Shown here: piece after piece, positions 12,123 to 24,892 of the stretch
Layout of the letters: the number at the start of each line of letters is the position of its first letter
How positions within the stretch are numbered: the first letter of the stretch is position 1
NCBI RefSeq assembly: GCF_003112775.1
Contig: NZ_BFCH01000007.1
Location: 298,613-362,612, forward strand
Direction: 5' to 3'
Source: Mycobacterium montefiorense
Lineage (GTDB): Bacteria; Actinomycetota; Actinomycetes; Mycobacteriales; Mycobacteriaceae
Length of the DNA stretch: 64,000 nt
Notes under the pieces: generated by a model
Databases searched by the model: none
Told to the model about the DNA's origin: nothing
What the model saw: the letters and a program-made list of their open reading frames with translations, nothing else
Program-made: the position numbers and the translations under genes

Positions 12123-13714
12123 CCCTTCCCACCCCCAGCATCGAGTACTTCTTGCTAAGCCCGATGTTCATCGTCTTCGGCATCGCGGTGCTCGGCGTAC
12201 TGGCTGAAGCGTTCCTGCCCAGAAACTTTCGCTACATCTCCCAGGTAACGCTGGCTCTCGGTGGTTTGGTCGCGGCGTTCGTCGCCGACATCGCGGTCAG
12301 CCGCTCGCTTCCCGCGTCCGGTCGCAGCGCGGTCCTGGGCGCGGTGGCCATCGATCGGCCCACGCTGTACCTGCAGGGCACCGTGGTGCTGGTGGCCGTG
12401 ATGGCCGTCATCTTCATCGCCGAACGCAGCAACATGGCCCAGACCGCCAGCAGGGTGGCAGTCGCTGCGGGGGTGTCTGCGCGTGCTTGGGGGCTGGATG
12501 CCTTTACCCCGCAGGCTTCCGCGGTCCCCGGCAGTGACGCCGAACGTGAGGCCGAACGTGCCGGAGCCGCCCAGACCGAGCTCTTCCCGCTGCTGATGCT
12601 GTCCGTCGGCGGCATGATGGTGTTCCCGGCGGCCAACGACCTGTTGACGATGTTCGTTGCGCTAGAAGTGCTGTCACTGCCGCTGTACCTGATGTGCGGG
12701 CTGGCGCGTCACCGGCGGCTGCTGTCGCAGGAAGCGGCAATGAAATACTTCCTGCTGGGCGCCTTCTCGTCGGCGTTCTTTCTCTACGGCGTGGCGTTGG
12801 TCTACGGCGCGACTGGCACGCTGCTGCTGACCGGTATCCGGGATTCGCTTGCGGCCCATGGCGATAGCTCGATGGCGTTGGTCGGCGTCGCACTGTTGTC
12901 GGTCGGCCTGTTGTTCAAAGTTGGTGCGGTGCCCTTCCACTCGTGGATTCCAGACGTGTACCAGGGTGCGCCGACCCCGATCACCGGGTTCATGGCGGCG
13001 GCGACCAAGGTCGCGGCATTCGGCGCGTTGCTACGCGTGGTCTACGTCGCGTTGCCGCCGCTGCACGAGGAGTGGCGCCCGGTGCTGTGGGCGATTTCGA
13101 TCCTGACCTTGGCCGTCGGCACCGTCACCGCGGTGACCCAGGCCGACGTCAAGCGCATGCTGGCCTATTCGTCGGTCGCCCACGTCGGTTTCATCCTCAC
13201 CGGTGTGATTGCCGACAACAAGGCCGGCCTTGCGGCGACATTGTTCTACCTGGTCGCGTACAGCTTCAGCACGGTCGGCGCGTTCGCCATCGTCGGTCTG
13301 ATTCGCAACTCCGACGGTGTCGAGGACGCCAAGCTGTCGCATTGGGCGGGGCTCGGACAGCGCTCTCCCATTGTGGGCGTGATGCTTTCGATGTTTTTGC
13401 TGGCCTTCGCCGGTATCCCATTGACTAGTGGATTCATCAGCAAGCTCACCGTGTTCAAGGCCGCCGCGCAAGGCGGCGCCGTGCCGTTGGTCATCATCGG
13501 TGTGATCGCCAGCGGCGTCGCCGCCTACTTCTATGTCCGGGTGATCGTGTTGATGTTCTTCACCGAGCCAACCGACGACACCCCACAGGTCGTCGCACCC
13601 GGAATCCTCAGCAAGATCGCGATCGCGATCTGCGCCGCGATCACCGTGATTCTGGGAATCTTCCCGCAACCGCTGCTCGATCTCGCCGATCACGCCGCGC
13701 GGTTATTGCAGTAA
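12119..13714 (+). CDS. nuoN: NADH-quinone oxidoreductase subunit N
   Basis: ND2-type antiporter-like proton-channel subunit and last gene of the operon. 531 residues, about 14 hydrophobic helices, with LEVLSLPLYLMCGLARHR (buried glutamate) and the KVGAVPFHSWIPDVYQGAPTP channel region. Residues near 110-145 form a hydrophilic insert as in other mycobacterial NuoN. Its last 74 bases overlap the end of the convergent GMC oxidoreductase gene. Confidence 0.96.
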   Translation: MTLPTPSIEYFLLSPMFIVFGIAVLGVLAEAFLPRNFRYISQVTLALGGLVAAFVADIAVSRSLPASGRSAVLGAVAIDRPTLYLQGTVVLVAVMAVIFIAERSNMAQTASRVAVAAGVSARAWGLDAFTPQASAVPGSDAEREAERAGAAQTELFPLLMLSVGGMMVFPAANDLLTMFVALEVLSLPLYLMCGLARHRRLLSQEAAMKYFLLGAFSSAFFLYGVALVYGATGTLLLTGIRDSLAAHGDSSMALVGVALLSVGLLFKVGAVPFHSWIPDVYQGAPTPITGFMAAATKVAAFGALLRVVYVALPPLHEEWRPVLWAISILTLAVGTVTAVTQADVKRMLAYSSVAHVGFILTGVIADNKAGLAATLFYLVAYSFSTVGAFAIVGLIRNSDGVEDAKLSHWAGLGQRSPIVGVMLSMFLLAFAGIPLTSGFISKLTVFKAAAQGGAVPLVIIGVIASGVAAYFYVRVIVLMFFTEPTDDTPQVVAPGILSKIAIAICAAITVILGIFPQPLLDLADHAARLLQ

Positions 13715-15251
13715 TGCGCTGACTCGCGGGCATTCCCGCGATCAGATCGGATGCTTTCTCGCCAATCATGATCGCGGGCGCGTTGGTGTTGCCGGCCGTG
13801 ACCGACGGCATCACCGACGCATCGACGACTCTCAGTCCCTCGACGCCGCGCACCCTGAGATCTGGTGCCACGACGGCATCATCGTCGACGCCCATTCGGC
13901 ACGTTCCGACCTGATGGTGGTAAGTGCCGAGCGCCCGTCGCACGTATTCGCGGAGATGGTCACGGGTGCGCACCCGTGGCCCCGGCGCCACCTCGGCATA
14001 CCGCCAGTCGTCGAAAGCCGAACTGGCACCTATCTCGCGGCAGATCTCCACGGCGTCGACCAGCGCTTCGAGGTCGTAGGGTTCGGCTAGGACATTGGGA
14101 TCACACCAGGGCGCAGTGGCCGGATCAGATGAAGCCAGCCGAAGTGTGCCCCGCGACCGGGGGCGGATGATGCCGGGAGCAATCGTGTACCCGTTGCGCG
14201 GCACCGGGTAACCCTCGGCCGGATACACCACGTGCATGAACACCGGCTGCAGGTCAGGGCCCGGACCCCGCCAATATGCGCTGGAGGTGAATAGTTGGCA
14301 CTCGAGCAGGTTGTGGTGCGCCGGCTCCATCGGCCGGGATGCTTCGTAGATATTGCTCACCAGGAGATGGTCGTGCAGATTCTCCCCTACCCCGGGCAGA
14401 TCGACCACGACCTTGACACCCACTTCGGCGAGATGTTCGGCTGGCCCAATACCACTGAGTAGCAGTAGTTTTGGCGACCCTAGGGTGCCCGCGCTGAGTA
14501 TCACTTCACGCTCGGCGCAGGCTCGACGGATCTGTCCGCCGACGGCGTATTGCACCCCAACGGTGCGCCCGCTACGGATTACGACGTGCTGCACCAGTGC
14601 GCCGGTGGTCACCGTCAGCCGCGGATCGCCCAGCACCGGAGCCATGAAGCTCTGCCATGCGCTGGCCCGGCGGCCATTGCGGGTCGTCACCTGGCTGTAC
14701 CCGACCCCAGCCTGGTGCGGACCGTTGAAATCGTCGATGAACCGGTGGCCAAGGTCGTTCGCGGCTTCGACGAACGCAACCGATGTCGGGTTCGGTCGAG
14801 TGATCCGCTCGACCGGCAACGGTCCGCCCGCGCCATGCCACCCGCTCGCGCCGTCGACGTGATCCTCCGAACGCAAGAATAGACCGAAGATACTACCGAA
14901 ATCCCATCCCGCACAGCCGAGTTGGGCCCAACCATCGTAATCACTGCAATGGCCCCGCATGTAAATCTGTCCGTTGAGCGAGCTGCTTCCACCCAACACT
15001 TTTCCCCGCGGCCAGTACAGGCGCCGATTGTTGGCGTGCCGTTGCGGGGCGGTCATGAATACCCAGTCCTGACCGCTGTGCAGTAACGCCGGCCAGCCGG
15101 AGCTGGTGTGGATATCGGGATTGGTGTCGGGAGGACCGGCTTCCAGCACATGCACCGAGTAACCGCGGTCCAACAATCGGCGGGCGACAACACTGCCCGA
15201 TGCACCTGCGCCCACCACGATGAAGTCGGTCGTGTGTGATTCCTGGCTCAC
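13641..15251 (-). CDS. GMC-family FAD-dependent oxidoreductase
   Basis: Glucose-methanol-choline type flavoenzyme that would oxidise an alcohol substrate; the substrate cannot be read from sequence. The FAD-binding GAGASGSVVARRLLDRG is at the N-terminus, the family signature GPRGKVLGGSSSLNGQ-like block (WPRGKVLGGSSSLNGQIYMR) follows near residue 80, and YHHQVGTCRMG plus NTNAPAIMIGEKASDLI mark the C-terminal catalytic domain. I chose the GTG at 15251, preceded by GGGGGGAA; a GTG at 15299 would add 16 residues. The C-terminus runs about 30 Arg-rich residues past the usual family end, into the antisense of nuoN. In M. tuberculosis other genes occupy this spot. Confidence 0.9.
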   Translation of the reverse strand: MSQESHTTDFIVVGAGASGSVVARRLLDRGYSVHVLEAGPPDTNPDIHTSSGWPALLHSGQDWVFMTAPQRHANNRRLYWPRGKVLGGSSSLNGQIYMRGHCSDYDGWAQLGCAGWDFGSIFGLFLRSEDHVDGASGWHGAGGPLPVERITRPNPTSVAFVEAANDLGHRFIDDFNGPHQAGVGYSQVTTRNGRRASAWQSFMAPVLGDPRLTVTTGALVQHVVIRSGRTVGVQYAVGGQIRRACAEREVILSAGTLGSPKLLLLSGIGPAEHLAEVGVKVVVDLPGVGENLHDHLLVSNIYEASRPMEPAHHNLLECQLFTSSAYWRGPGPDLQPVFMHVVYPAEGYPVPRNGYTIAPGIIRPRSRGTLRLASSDPATAPWCDPNVLAEPYDLEALVDAVEICREIGASSAFDDWRYAEVAPGPRVRTRDHLREYVRRALGTYHHQVGTCRMGVDDDAVVAPDLRVRGVEGLRVVDASVMPSVTAGNTNAPAIMIGEKASDLIAGMPASQRITAITARRDRRDRAAVAGRFPESR

Positions 15252-15426
15252 TGTGGTTCCCCCCTGTGCCACGGCGTCGTCAACACCGCGTGCCACCACA
15301 TACTCCTCACACCCGAACCGGGCGGCCAGGACTAAAATCCTTCCAGGTACTTCGACAGACCTACGAAAACAACAAACTGCAGGGAAAACTGAAGATGACT
15401 CGCCGCGTTGTCAGGCAACAACGCGG

Positions 15427-15876
15427 TCAACCCAGGAACGGGCGAGTAGCCAACACGTAGATGGCCAGCACTGCCAGCGGCGCCGCCAACGGCACCCACG
15501 GCAGGTGCAGCGGGAACGACATCGCAACCACGCCGACGAATGTAAATCCCACTGCGGCAATAATTGTCGGCCAGCTTGCCATCACGGCCGCGTCCGGCAT
15601 TCCGGCTGCGTGGCGACAGATTAGGTAGGCGGCCGCGCAAAGCCCCGACAGTCCGATGTAGATATATGGCGGCTCGGACATCACGATCGTGGTCACCGAT
15701 AGCAGCACGGCAACCGTCGCGGCCGGGCGAAACACCATCCCGGCGCCCACCGTAACCACCGCGGCTATCCCGGCGGCTAATGCCGGCCCATGGGTTCCCG
15801 CCGCGGCCAAGCCAACCATCAGAAAGCCGAATGCCGTTGCCAGAGCATGGACCCCGAATCGCGCGACCGATGGCAT
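15427..15876 (-). CDS. Integral membrane protein (Rv3162c-like)
   Basis: 149-residue protein of unknown function made almost wholly of hydrophobic segments (about five), with short charged loops. The ATG at 15876 lies two bases after the DUF58 stop and follows a GGGGG run that can serve as ribosome-binding site, so it is the last gene of the MoxR/DUF58 operon. Position and size match what I recall of Rv3162c. No catalytic motif is visible. Confidence 0.8.
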   Translation of the reverse strand: MPSVARFGVHALATAFGFLMVGLAAAGTHGPALAAGIAAVVTVGAGMVFRPAATVAVLLSVTTIVMSEPPYIYIGLSGLCAAAYLICRHAAGMPDAAVMASWPTIIAAVGFTFVGVVAMSFPLHLPWVPLAAPLAVLAIYVLATRPFLG

Positions 15877-15878
15877 CG

Positions 15879-17144
15879 CTACCCCCGAAGCCGTCCGCGC
15901 ACCCGGTGGCGACGATCCGGCATCACGCCCATCGACTGCTCCAAAGTGTGGCCTGTCTGCCAAGAGACGATGTCGACACCGATGGTTGCCATGTCGCGGT
16001 ACATGGAGGAGCGTTGCAACGCCCACAGCCGGTCCACCAGCGGATCCTGTTCGTCTTCAAATGGAGAACTGTCGAGCGTGTCGACGGCTATCACGACGTG
16101 ACCGCGTTTACGCAAATCGATCAGCGCCAGTGCGAATTCCGTGTCCAGCAGTGTGGAGAACGCGATGACGATCGCCCCGGCCGGGACCGCCGCGCGCGGA
16201 GCCAGTGTGCCGGTGGTGTTTTCGAATCGTCCGCCCGCGCCGAGCACGGTATCGAGCACGCGATAGAACTGCCGCTGACCGATGTCGGCGCCAAGCCACC
16301 GCGGACGATTACCTCCGAGCGCGACGATTCCCGCGCGATCGCTGTAGCGCAACGCGGTCTGCACTACCTGAGCGGCGCCGCGCACAACTCGTTCGGTGGC
16401 GTCGGTTGCCGGACCCGCAGGCTGCCGATATCCGTCGATCAGCACCACGACATCAGCGGCGCGATCGGTCAGTCGCTCCGTCACATGCAGCCGACCGCGA
16501 CGCGCGCTAACCGGCCAATTGACTGCCCGCAGTTGGTCACCCGGAACGTAGGGGCGAATATCGGCATACTCGACACCCGGGCCGATATGGCGAGTCAGGT
16601 GGGCGCCGAGGCGGTCGAGCAGCTCGGTTCGCGGGATGGGTGTCGACTGCGGCGGCGTCAACGGAAACACGATGACATCGGCGGCGTCGACGGTGGCCGT
16701 GCCCGTCAACAGACCGCCGCGCGCGACCGCGTCCACCCGCGCTCCGACCGCGTACCGTCCCCAGCGCTGCGCCACTGCCGCAACCGTTTTCGCGTACGGG
16801 GGCTCCGAAGCGACGACTTCGAGTTCCATGCCGTCGACGGCGGGAACTGTGAGCTCGACAGCCCACGGGACCGGCGCCCCGGATTCCTGGGCCGCCAATA
16901 ACGTCACCCTTGCTCACTCGCCCTCGAAGCATCGCTGCGACTCCGGCTCCCCATGCACGTGGATCTTCGGCACCGGGTGCTGCCAGCTGATCGAGCACAG
17001 CACACCGAGCAGGGGCGCCGCGAACGCGATGAGCTGCCAATGCGCGCCGATCACGGCGGCGGCGAGCGCAGCGCCCGCACAGGTCGCGATCGCCCGTGTC
17101 AATGGCGATGCACGCCAGCGGAACTCGACCTCGCTACCGTTCAC
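15879..17144 (-). pseudogene. DUF58 protein (Rv3163c-like) interrupted by an in-frame TGA
   Basis: One continuous frame from the GTG at 17144 to the TAG at 15879 would give a DUF58 protein of about 421 residues, close to the recalled size of Rv3163c. A TGA at 16914-16916 splits it into a 76-residue N-terminal piece with two membrane helices ([20 protein letters not shown] region) and a 342-residue piece that can restart at the GTG of 16907. The C-terminal piece keeps the DUF58 signature GVEYADIRPYVPGDQLRAVN. DUF58 proteins accompany MoxR ATPases and are thought to act with them in envelope or chaperone functions. Because stop and next start are only six bases apart and in frame, a two-polypeptide product by reinitiation is possible; a CGA-to-TGA change or a base-calling error are alternatives. 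Confidence 0.75.
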
Positions 17145-17150
17145 CGCGAG

Positions 17151-18127
<977 letters not shown>

Positions 18128-18131
<4 letters not shown>

Positions 18132-18610
18132 ACCTGCTCCAGCCTCCTCAGGATCTCTTCGAACGCGGCCCGGCCGGGACCGGGCTGACGGTCGCCGGTG
18201 CGGCTGATGTCGTTGGGATTGACCCACTCCCACAGTTCGGTGCCGAACAGCATGCGGCCGGTCGACTGAAAGGCCTTCGGATCCTTGGCAAGGCGTTGAC
18301 CGGTAGCGATTTCGTACCGGCGGGCCAGCATCGGACGCAGATGCCGGTCCCAGTCCGCACGGGTGGACTCAGCCCAGCGAATCGTCGTTTCGGTGGTGGC
18401 CAGCCAGCGACGCAGCGAATCCCCAATTTCGTCGGCGTTCAGATCGCGCCCGGGTTCGGTCCCGTGCCCCAGCAGCCGGCGAACGTCGAGCAATACCAGG
18501 GCCAGCGCGACACCGGAGGCCACCAATACGAATGGGCGATCGTGCACGATCAGCACCAAGAGTTCCGCTCCGATGATGAAGCAAACACCCAGAGCTATCA
18601 GCCTTTTCAT
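18128..18610 (-). CDS. Membrane-anchored protein of the MoxR cluster (Rv3165c-like)
   Basis: 160 residues: two hydrophobic segments in the first 47 residues (LIALGVCFIIGAELLVLIV and PFVLVASGVALALVLLDV), then an acidic and aromatic soluble domain of about 110 residues rich in Trp and Arg. No known catalytic motif. It overlaps both neighbours by four bases, so it is translated with DUF4129 upstream and MoxR downstream. Function unknown; the context suggests a structural partner of the MoxR system. Confidence 0.85.
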
Positions 18611-19539
18611 ACCGGGCTCCGAAGCTCGGCGAGAACCAGCCGCAGTACGTCGACCGCGATGTCCCGGTGCCCCTCATTCATCACGTGCGGACTGAATCGT
18701 GCTTCCTCGAACAGGTTCACCAATTGAATGGCGTTATCGATATGCAGCGCATGGCGTTCGACGGCGCGAGCCAGCACCTCGGTCGGTGTATCGAACTCCT
18801 GCGGAGCAGCTCCAGGGACATTCGCGAGCTCGCGTTCCATCGCGGCATAGCACGCGATGATGGCCTCTCGCGGTTCACGCGTGCGGTCCGACATCTCGGC
18901 CAGCCCGACTTCGGCCGCGCGCACCAGGGATTCCGACTGCCGCACCGGCGGCCGATAGTCGACGTCATCGGTAAGGGTGTGCAGGGTGGTGGCGGCCAAT
19001 CTGCGCCGGGACATGATCAGCGTCCCGGCGACGAGGATCAGCATCATCGGAACCGTGGTGGCCAACAGAATTCCCAGCATGTTGCCGTTGTCGTCGTGCG
19101 GGGGCCGGTGCTGCGGCGAGGGTGCGGCGGTGTGCGGCTGCGTGCCGGCTCCTGGTGCATGGTCGGCGGGAGGAGCACCGTAGTGCAGTGACAATCGGGC
19201 CAGCAGCATCGCAATCAACAGCCACGCGACAATCACCGCGAGCCCGATCAACAACACCCGCCAGCTCGGTCGCCCTCCACCGGTGCCGAGCATTTCGGAG
19301 AGATCCGCCGTTTTCGGCGCCACCGCACGGGGATCCCGCAATCGCGCGATCACCGCGACTGCCAACATCGCAAGCGACGCACTGAGCAGGACGACGACGA
19401 ACACCAGCGCCGCCCGGCCACCACCAGATTCGGCACGCGTTGCATGATCGCGAGCCGGAAGATATCCGCGCAGGGCAGCAGCAACGACGATCAACAGCAC
19501 GATGAGCGCAACGACGCGCCCCGTCGGCTTATCGGGCAT
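18607..19539 (-). CDS. DUF4129 membrane protein (Rv3166c-like)
   Basis: 310 residues. Four hydrophobic segments: one near the N-terminus (VVALIVLLIVVAAALRGYL), one near 45, one near 100 and one near 165, with a Pro/His-rich stretch before the last. The C-terminal soluble part carries the DUF4129 pattern: AIIACYAAMERELANV, TPTEVLARAVER and FEEARFSPHVM. DUF4129 proteins travel with MoxR-DUF58 genes, often next to transglutaminase-like proteins, but no transglutaminase is encoded here. First gene of the operon running to 15427; start at the ATG of 19539. Confidence 0.88.
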   Translation of the reverse strand: MPDKPTGRVVALIVLLIVVAAALRGYLPARDHATRAESGGGRAALVFVVVLLSASLAMLAVAVIARLRDPRAVAPKTADLSEMLGTGGGRPSWRVLLIGLAVIVAWLLIAMLLARLSLHYGAPPADHAPGAGTQPHTAAPSPQHRPPHDDNGNMLGILLATTVPMMLILVAGTLIMSRRRLAATTLHTLTDDVDYRPPVRQSESLVRAAEVGLAEMSDRTREPREAIIACYAAMERELANVPGAAPQEFDTPTEVLARAVERHALHIDNAIQLVNLFEEARFSPHVMNEGHRDIAVDVLRLVLAELRSPV

Positions 19540-19648
19540 TTGGCACCACTCGCCGTTTTTCCTATGCCGTTGCGGCACAGGCTTGATTCATCCTTGCACG
19601 TCAGGCGGTCGTGTGGCCAGGGATCGACGGCATCGGGCGGGCCGACCG

Positions 19649-20514
19649 CTAGCCGACGGCAAAGGGCCGAAAACTGCCGTCGAGAACCTCGTGGTGACCG
19701 ATGGTGCGCCCGGTGACGGTGGCGGGATCTACCAACGCCAATTGCGCTGCTGCCCGGGCGAATTCATCCTCCGGCGCGGTGTCATTGAACGCCGTTGCGT
19801 AGTAAGACAAGCCGGGCGTCATGATCGGCTTCGACGGCGCCAGCGCGTTGACGGCGATGTTGTGATCGGCCAGGTCGAACGCCGCACATTGGGTGAGATG
19901 CTCAAGCGCCGCCTTGGATCCGCCGTAGCCAGGCAGCACAGCGCCGTTTCGCTGCGGATACGGTCCGTCGCCGGGCAGCCGCGACGCCACCGAGGTGATG
20001 TTGATGATCGAGCCGCCGCCGGCATCGATCATGTCCGGGGACACCATCTGCATCAACTCGTAGGCCGCGAACACCGCGATGTCGAAGTGGCGGCGGAACG
20101 CCGACAACGGCGTGCTGACGAACCCCGGCCAGCCGGGTTTGGCGGCACCGGCGGGCTTGGCGAGCTTCGCGCGCGGCTGTCCACCGGGGACCGGCGGACG
20201 GCCTGGCGCGGTGAACGCCGCATTATTGATCAGAACGGTGATGGGACCCAACGCATCTCGGGCCTCACCCACCAACCGGGCGACGTCGTCTCGGTCGGTC
20301 AGATCGGCGCGCACCGCTACCGCGCGCCCACCCGCCGCCTCGATGGCGCCGACCGTCTCGCCGATGGTTCCCGGCAGCCGGTCATCCCACACCTGCTCGG
20401 TGCGTCCGGCCACCGCCACGGCCGCGCCCTCGGCGGCGAACGCCAGCGCGATGGCGCGGCCCAAACCGCGGCTACCGCCGGTGACTATCGCGGCACGCCC
20501 GGCAAGTCGCTGGG

Positions 20515-20518
<4 letters not shown>
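19649..20518 (-). CDS. Short-chain dehydrogenase/reductase
   Basis: NAD(P)-dependent SDR, 289 residues. Cofactor motif TGGSRGLG at 13-20, the NNAA motif near 117, catalytic Ser in NITSVAS and the YxxxK pair in GYGGSKAALEHL. Between NNAA and the next helix there is an unusual Pro/Ala/Lys-rich insertion of about 30 residues. The ATG at 20518 overlaps the TGA of the upstream TetR gene, so regulator and enzyme form an operon. Substrate unknown. Confidence 0.9.
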
Positions 20519-22310
<1,792 letters not shown>

Positions 22311-22311
<1 letters not shown>

Positions 22312-23426
22312 TGCTCGGACCGCTCGACGAGTACCCGGTACACCAGATCCCCCAGCCGATCGCGTGGCCCGGCTCCTCGGACCGCAACTTCTATGATCGG
22401 TCCTACTACAACGCCCACGACCGCACCGGAAACATCTTCTTGATCAGCGGCATTGGCTACTACCCCAACCTCGGCGTCAAGGATGCGTTCGTGCTCATCA
22501 GGCGCGGGGACACGCAAACCGCGGTGCACCTTTCGGACGCCATCGATCAAGACCGGCTCAACCAGCACGTCAACGGTTACCGCGTCGAGGTCATCGATCC
22601 GCTACACCAGCTGCGGATTGTCCTCGACGAAACCGAGGGCATTGCAGCCGATCTCACCTGGAAGGGTCTATTCGACGTAGTCCAGGAACAGCCACACGTC
22701 CTGCGCTCCGGCAACCGGGTCACGCTGGACGCGCAGCGTTTCGCCCAGCTCGGCAGCTGGAGTGGGCACATCGTTGTCGACGGCGAGGAAATCACAGTCG
22801 ACCCCAACACCTGGCTGGGCAGCCGCGACCGGTCGTGGGGCATCCGGCCGATCGGTGAGGCGGAGCCCGCGGGCCGGCCAGCCGACCCGCCGTTCGAGGG
22901 CATGTGGTGGCTATACGTACCAATGGCTTTCGACGACTTCGCCATCGTGCTGATCATCCAGGAAGAACCCAACGGGTTCCGCTCGCTCAACGACTGTACC
23001 CGGATCTGGCGCGACGGCCGTGTCGAGCAGCTGGGCTGGCCCCGGGTCAAGATCCACTACCGCTCCGGCACCCGCATTCCGACCGGCGCCACGATCGACG
23101 CAACCACTCCGGACGGCGGCCCCATCCACTTCGACGTCGAGTCCAAATTACCGGTGCCCATTCACGTCGGTGGCGGCTACGGTGGCGATTCGGACTGGAT
23201 ACACGGCATGTGGAAGGGCGAGAAGTTCGCCGAACGCCTGACCTACGACATGACCGACCCGGCGATCATCGGACGCTCCGGCTTCGGGGTGATCGACCAT
23301 GTCGGTCGCGCGGTCTGCACCGAGGGCGCCAAGGCTCCGGTCGAGGGTTGGGGCCTCTACGAGCATGGCGCGCTGGGCCGCCACGACCCGTCCGGTTTCG
23401 CCGACTGGCTAACGGTTGCGCCGTAG
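22311..23426 (+). CDS. Conserved protein of unknown function (Rv3169-like)
   Basis: 371 residues without membrane helices. It starts with an ATG whose A is the last base of the preceding TAA, with GGAGAGGA just upstream, so it is coupled to the kinase-like gene. Trp/Tyr-rich beta-strand-like segments ([38 protein letters not shown]) recall the AttH/carotenoid-1,2-hydratase-like lipocalin double barrel, which is only a suggestion. No catalytic motif is certain. Confidence 0.8.
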
Positions 23427-23551
23427 CCTTTTCGCGCCGAAAGTCGACCTTGTCGGCACGTTCGGGGGTGAATCCCCGCAGCAAGCCGACGGTAGCCCAG
23501 GAGCTGGGTACCGCTGGCACAGCACAATGGGGTTCACTAGAGGATGTGACG

Positions 23552-24892
23552 ATGCCGTCGTGGACTGTCGATGTTGTTGTGATCGGCGCCGGCTTTGCCG
23601 GCCTCACGGCGGCGCGAGAGCTGACTCAAGAGGGCCACGACGTGGTGGTCTTCGAAGGCCGCGACCGGGTCGGCGGGCGATCGTTCACCGGTAGCGTCGC
23701 AGGATTGCCGGTGGACATGGGCGGCGCGTTTGTCGGTCCGACTCAGGACGCCGTGCTGAAGCTGGCGGCCGAGCTGCAGATCCCGACCATGCCTACGCAC
23801 CACGACGGCAAGAACGTCATCCACTGGCGTGGCTGGACGCGGTCCTACCGGGGCACCATCCCCAAACTTTCGTTGACCGGGTTGCTCGACATCGGCAGGC
23901 TGCGTTGGCAATTCGAAAGAATTGCCCGCGGCATTCCGGTGGACGCGCCGTGGCATGCGCACCGCGCCCGTGAGCTTGACGACGTGTCTTTCGGGCAGTG
24001 GTTGCGCTCGGTGCGGGCCACCGCCTCGTCTCGCGACCTGATGGCCATTATGGCCCGGGTGACCTGGGGATGCGAACTCGACGACGTGTCGATGCTGCAT
24101 GCGGTGCGCTACGTACGCGCCGCGGGTGGCCTGGATCGGCTGCTCGACGTCGAGGACGGTGCCCAGCAGGACCATTTCCAGGGGGGCACGCAGCGGATCG
24201 CGCAGGCAGCGGCGGACGAACTGGGCGAGCGTGTCGTGCTGAACGCCCCGGTCCGCCGCATCGAGCGGCACGGTTCGGGCGTCACGGTCACAACCGAGCG
24301 CGGCCAGGCCGACGCCGGGTTCGTCATCGTCGCAATCCCGCCGGCTCATCGTGCGTCCATCGAGTTCACTCCCCCGCTGCCCGTCGAGTACCAGCAACTG
24401 GCCGGGCAATGGCCGCAGGGCCGGCTCAGCAAGGCCTTCGCCGCGTATTCGACCCCGTTCTGGCGGGCCAACGGATTCTCCGGACAAGCGCTCTCCGACC
24501 GGGGGCCGGTGTTCATCACCTTCGATGTCAGTCCGCAGGCCGACGGGCCGGGCATCCTGATGGGATTTGTCGACGCCCGGGCGTTCGACTCGCTGCCCAC
24601 CGACCAGCGCCGCCGTGACGCGTTGCGTTGCTTTGCGTCGCTGTTCGGCGACGAGGCACTCAAACCTCTCGATTATGTGGACCATCGTTGGGGTACTGAG
24701 GATTTCGCTCCGGGCGGTCCGACCGCGGCGGTGCCGCCGGGCTCGTGGACGCGATTCGGGTCGTGGCTGCGGGAACCGGTCGGGCCGATTCACTGGGCGG
24801 GCACCGAGACCGCAGACGAGTGGACCGGGTTCTTCGACGGCGCCGTGCGGTCCGGCCGGCGAGCGGCCGCCGCGGTCAGTGCCCTGCTATGA
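23552..24892 (+). CDS. aofH: Flavin-containing amine oxidase
   Basis: FAD-dependent amine oxidase, 446 residues, corresponding in place and size to Rv3170 of M. tuberculosis. It would oxidise amines to aldehydes with release of hydrogen peroxide. FAD-binding [17 protein letters not shown] near 12-28, [16 protein letters not shown] (motif of the second FAD strand), and the C-terminal [22 protein letters not shown] that contacts the isoalloxazine. The covalent-FAD cysteine of human MAO is not present at the ETAD motif. ATG at 23552 with AGAGGA upstream. Its end overlaps the convergent hydrolase by six bases. Confidence 0.93.
   Translation: MPSWTVDVVVIGAGFAGLTAARELTQEGHDVVVFEGRDRVGGRSFTGSVAGLPVDMGGAFVGPTQDAVLKLAAELQIPTMPTHHDGKNVIHWRGWTRSYRGTIPKLSLTGLLDIGRLRWQFERIARGIPVDAPWHAHRARELDDVSFGQWLRSVRATASSRDLMAIMARVTWGCELDDVSMLHAVRYVRAAGGLDRLLDVEDGAQQDHFQGGTQRIAQAAADELGERVVLNAPVRRIERHGSGVTVTTERGQADAGFVIVAIPPAHRASIEFTPPLPVEYQQLAGQWPQGRLSKAFAAYSTPFWRANGFSGQALSDRGPVFITFDVSPQADGPGILMGFVDARAFDSLPTDQRRRDALRCFASLFGDEALKPLDYVDHRWGTEDFAPGGPTAAVPPGSWTRFGSWLREPVGPIHWAGTETADEWTGFFDGAVRSGRRAAAAVSALL

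Noticed and set aside
22904..23551. Long N-terminal extension of the amine oxidase
   Set aside because: The 216 codons are a shifted-frame shadow of the Rv3169-like gene; the ATG at 23552 gives the normal N-terminus.
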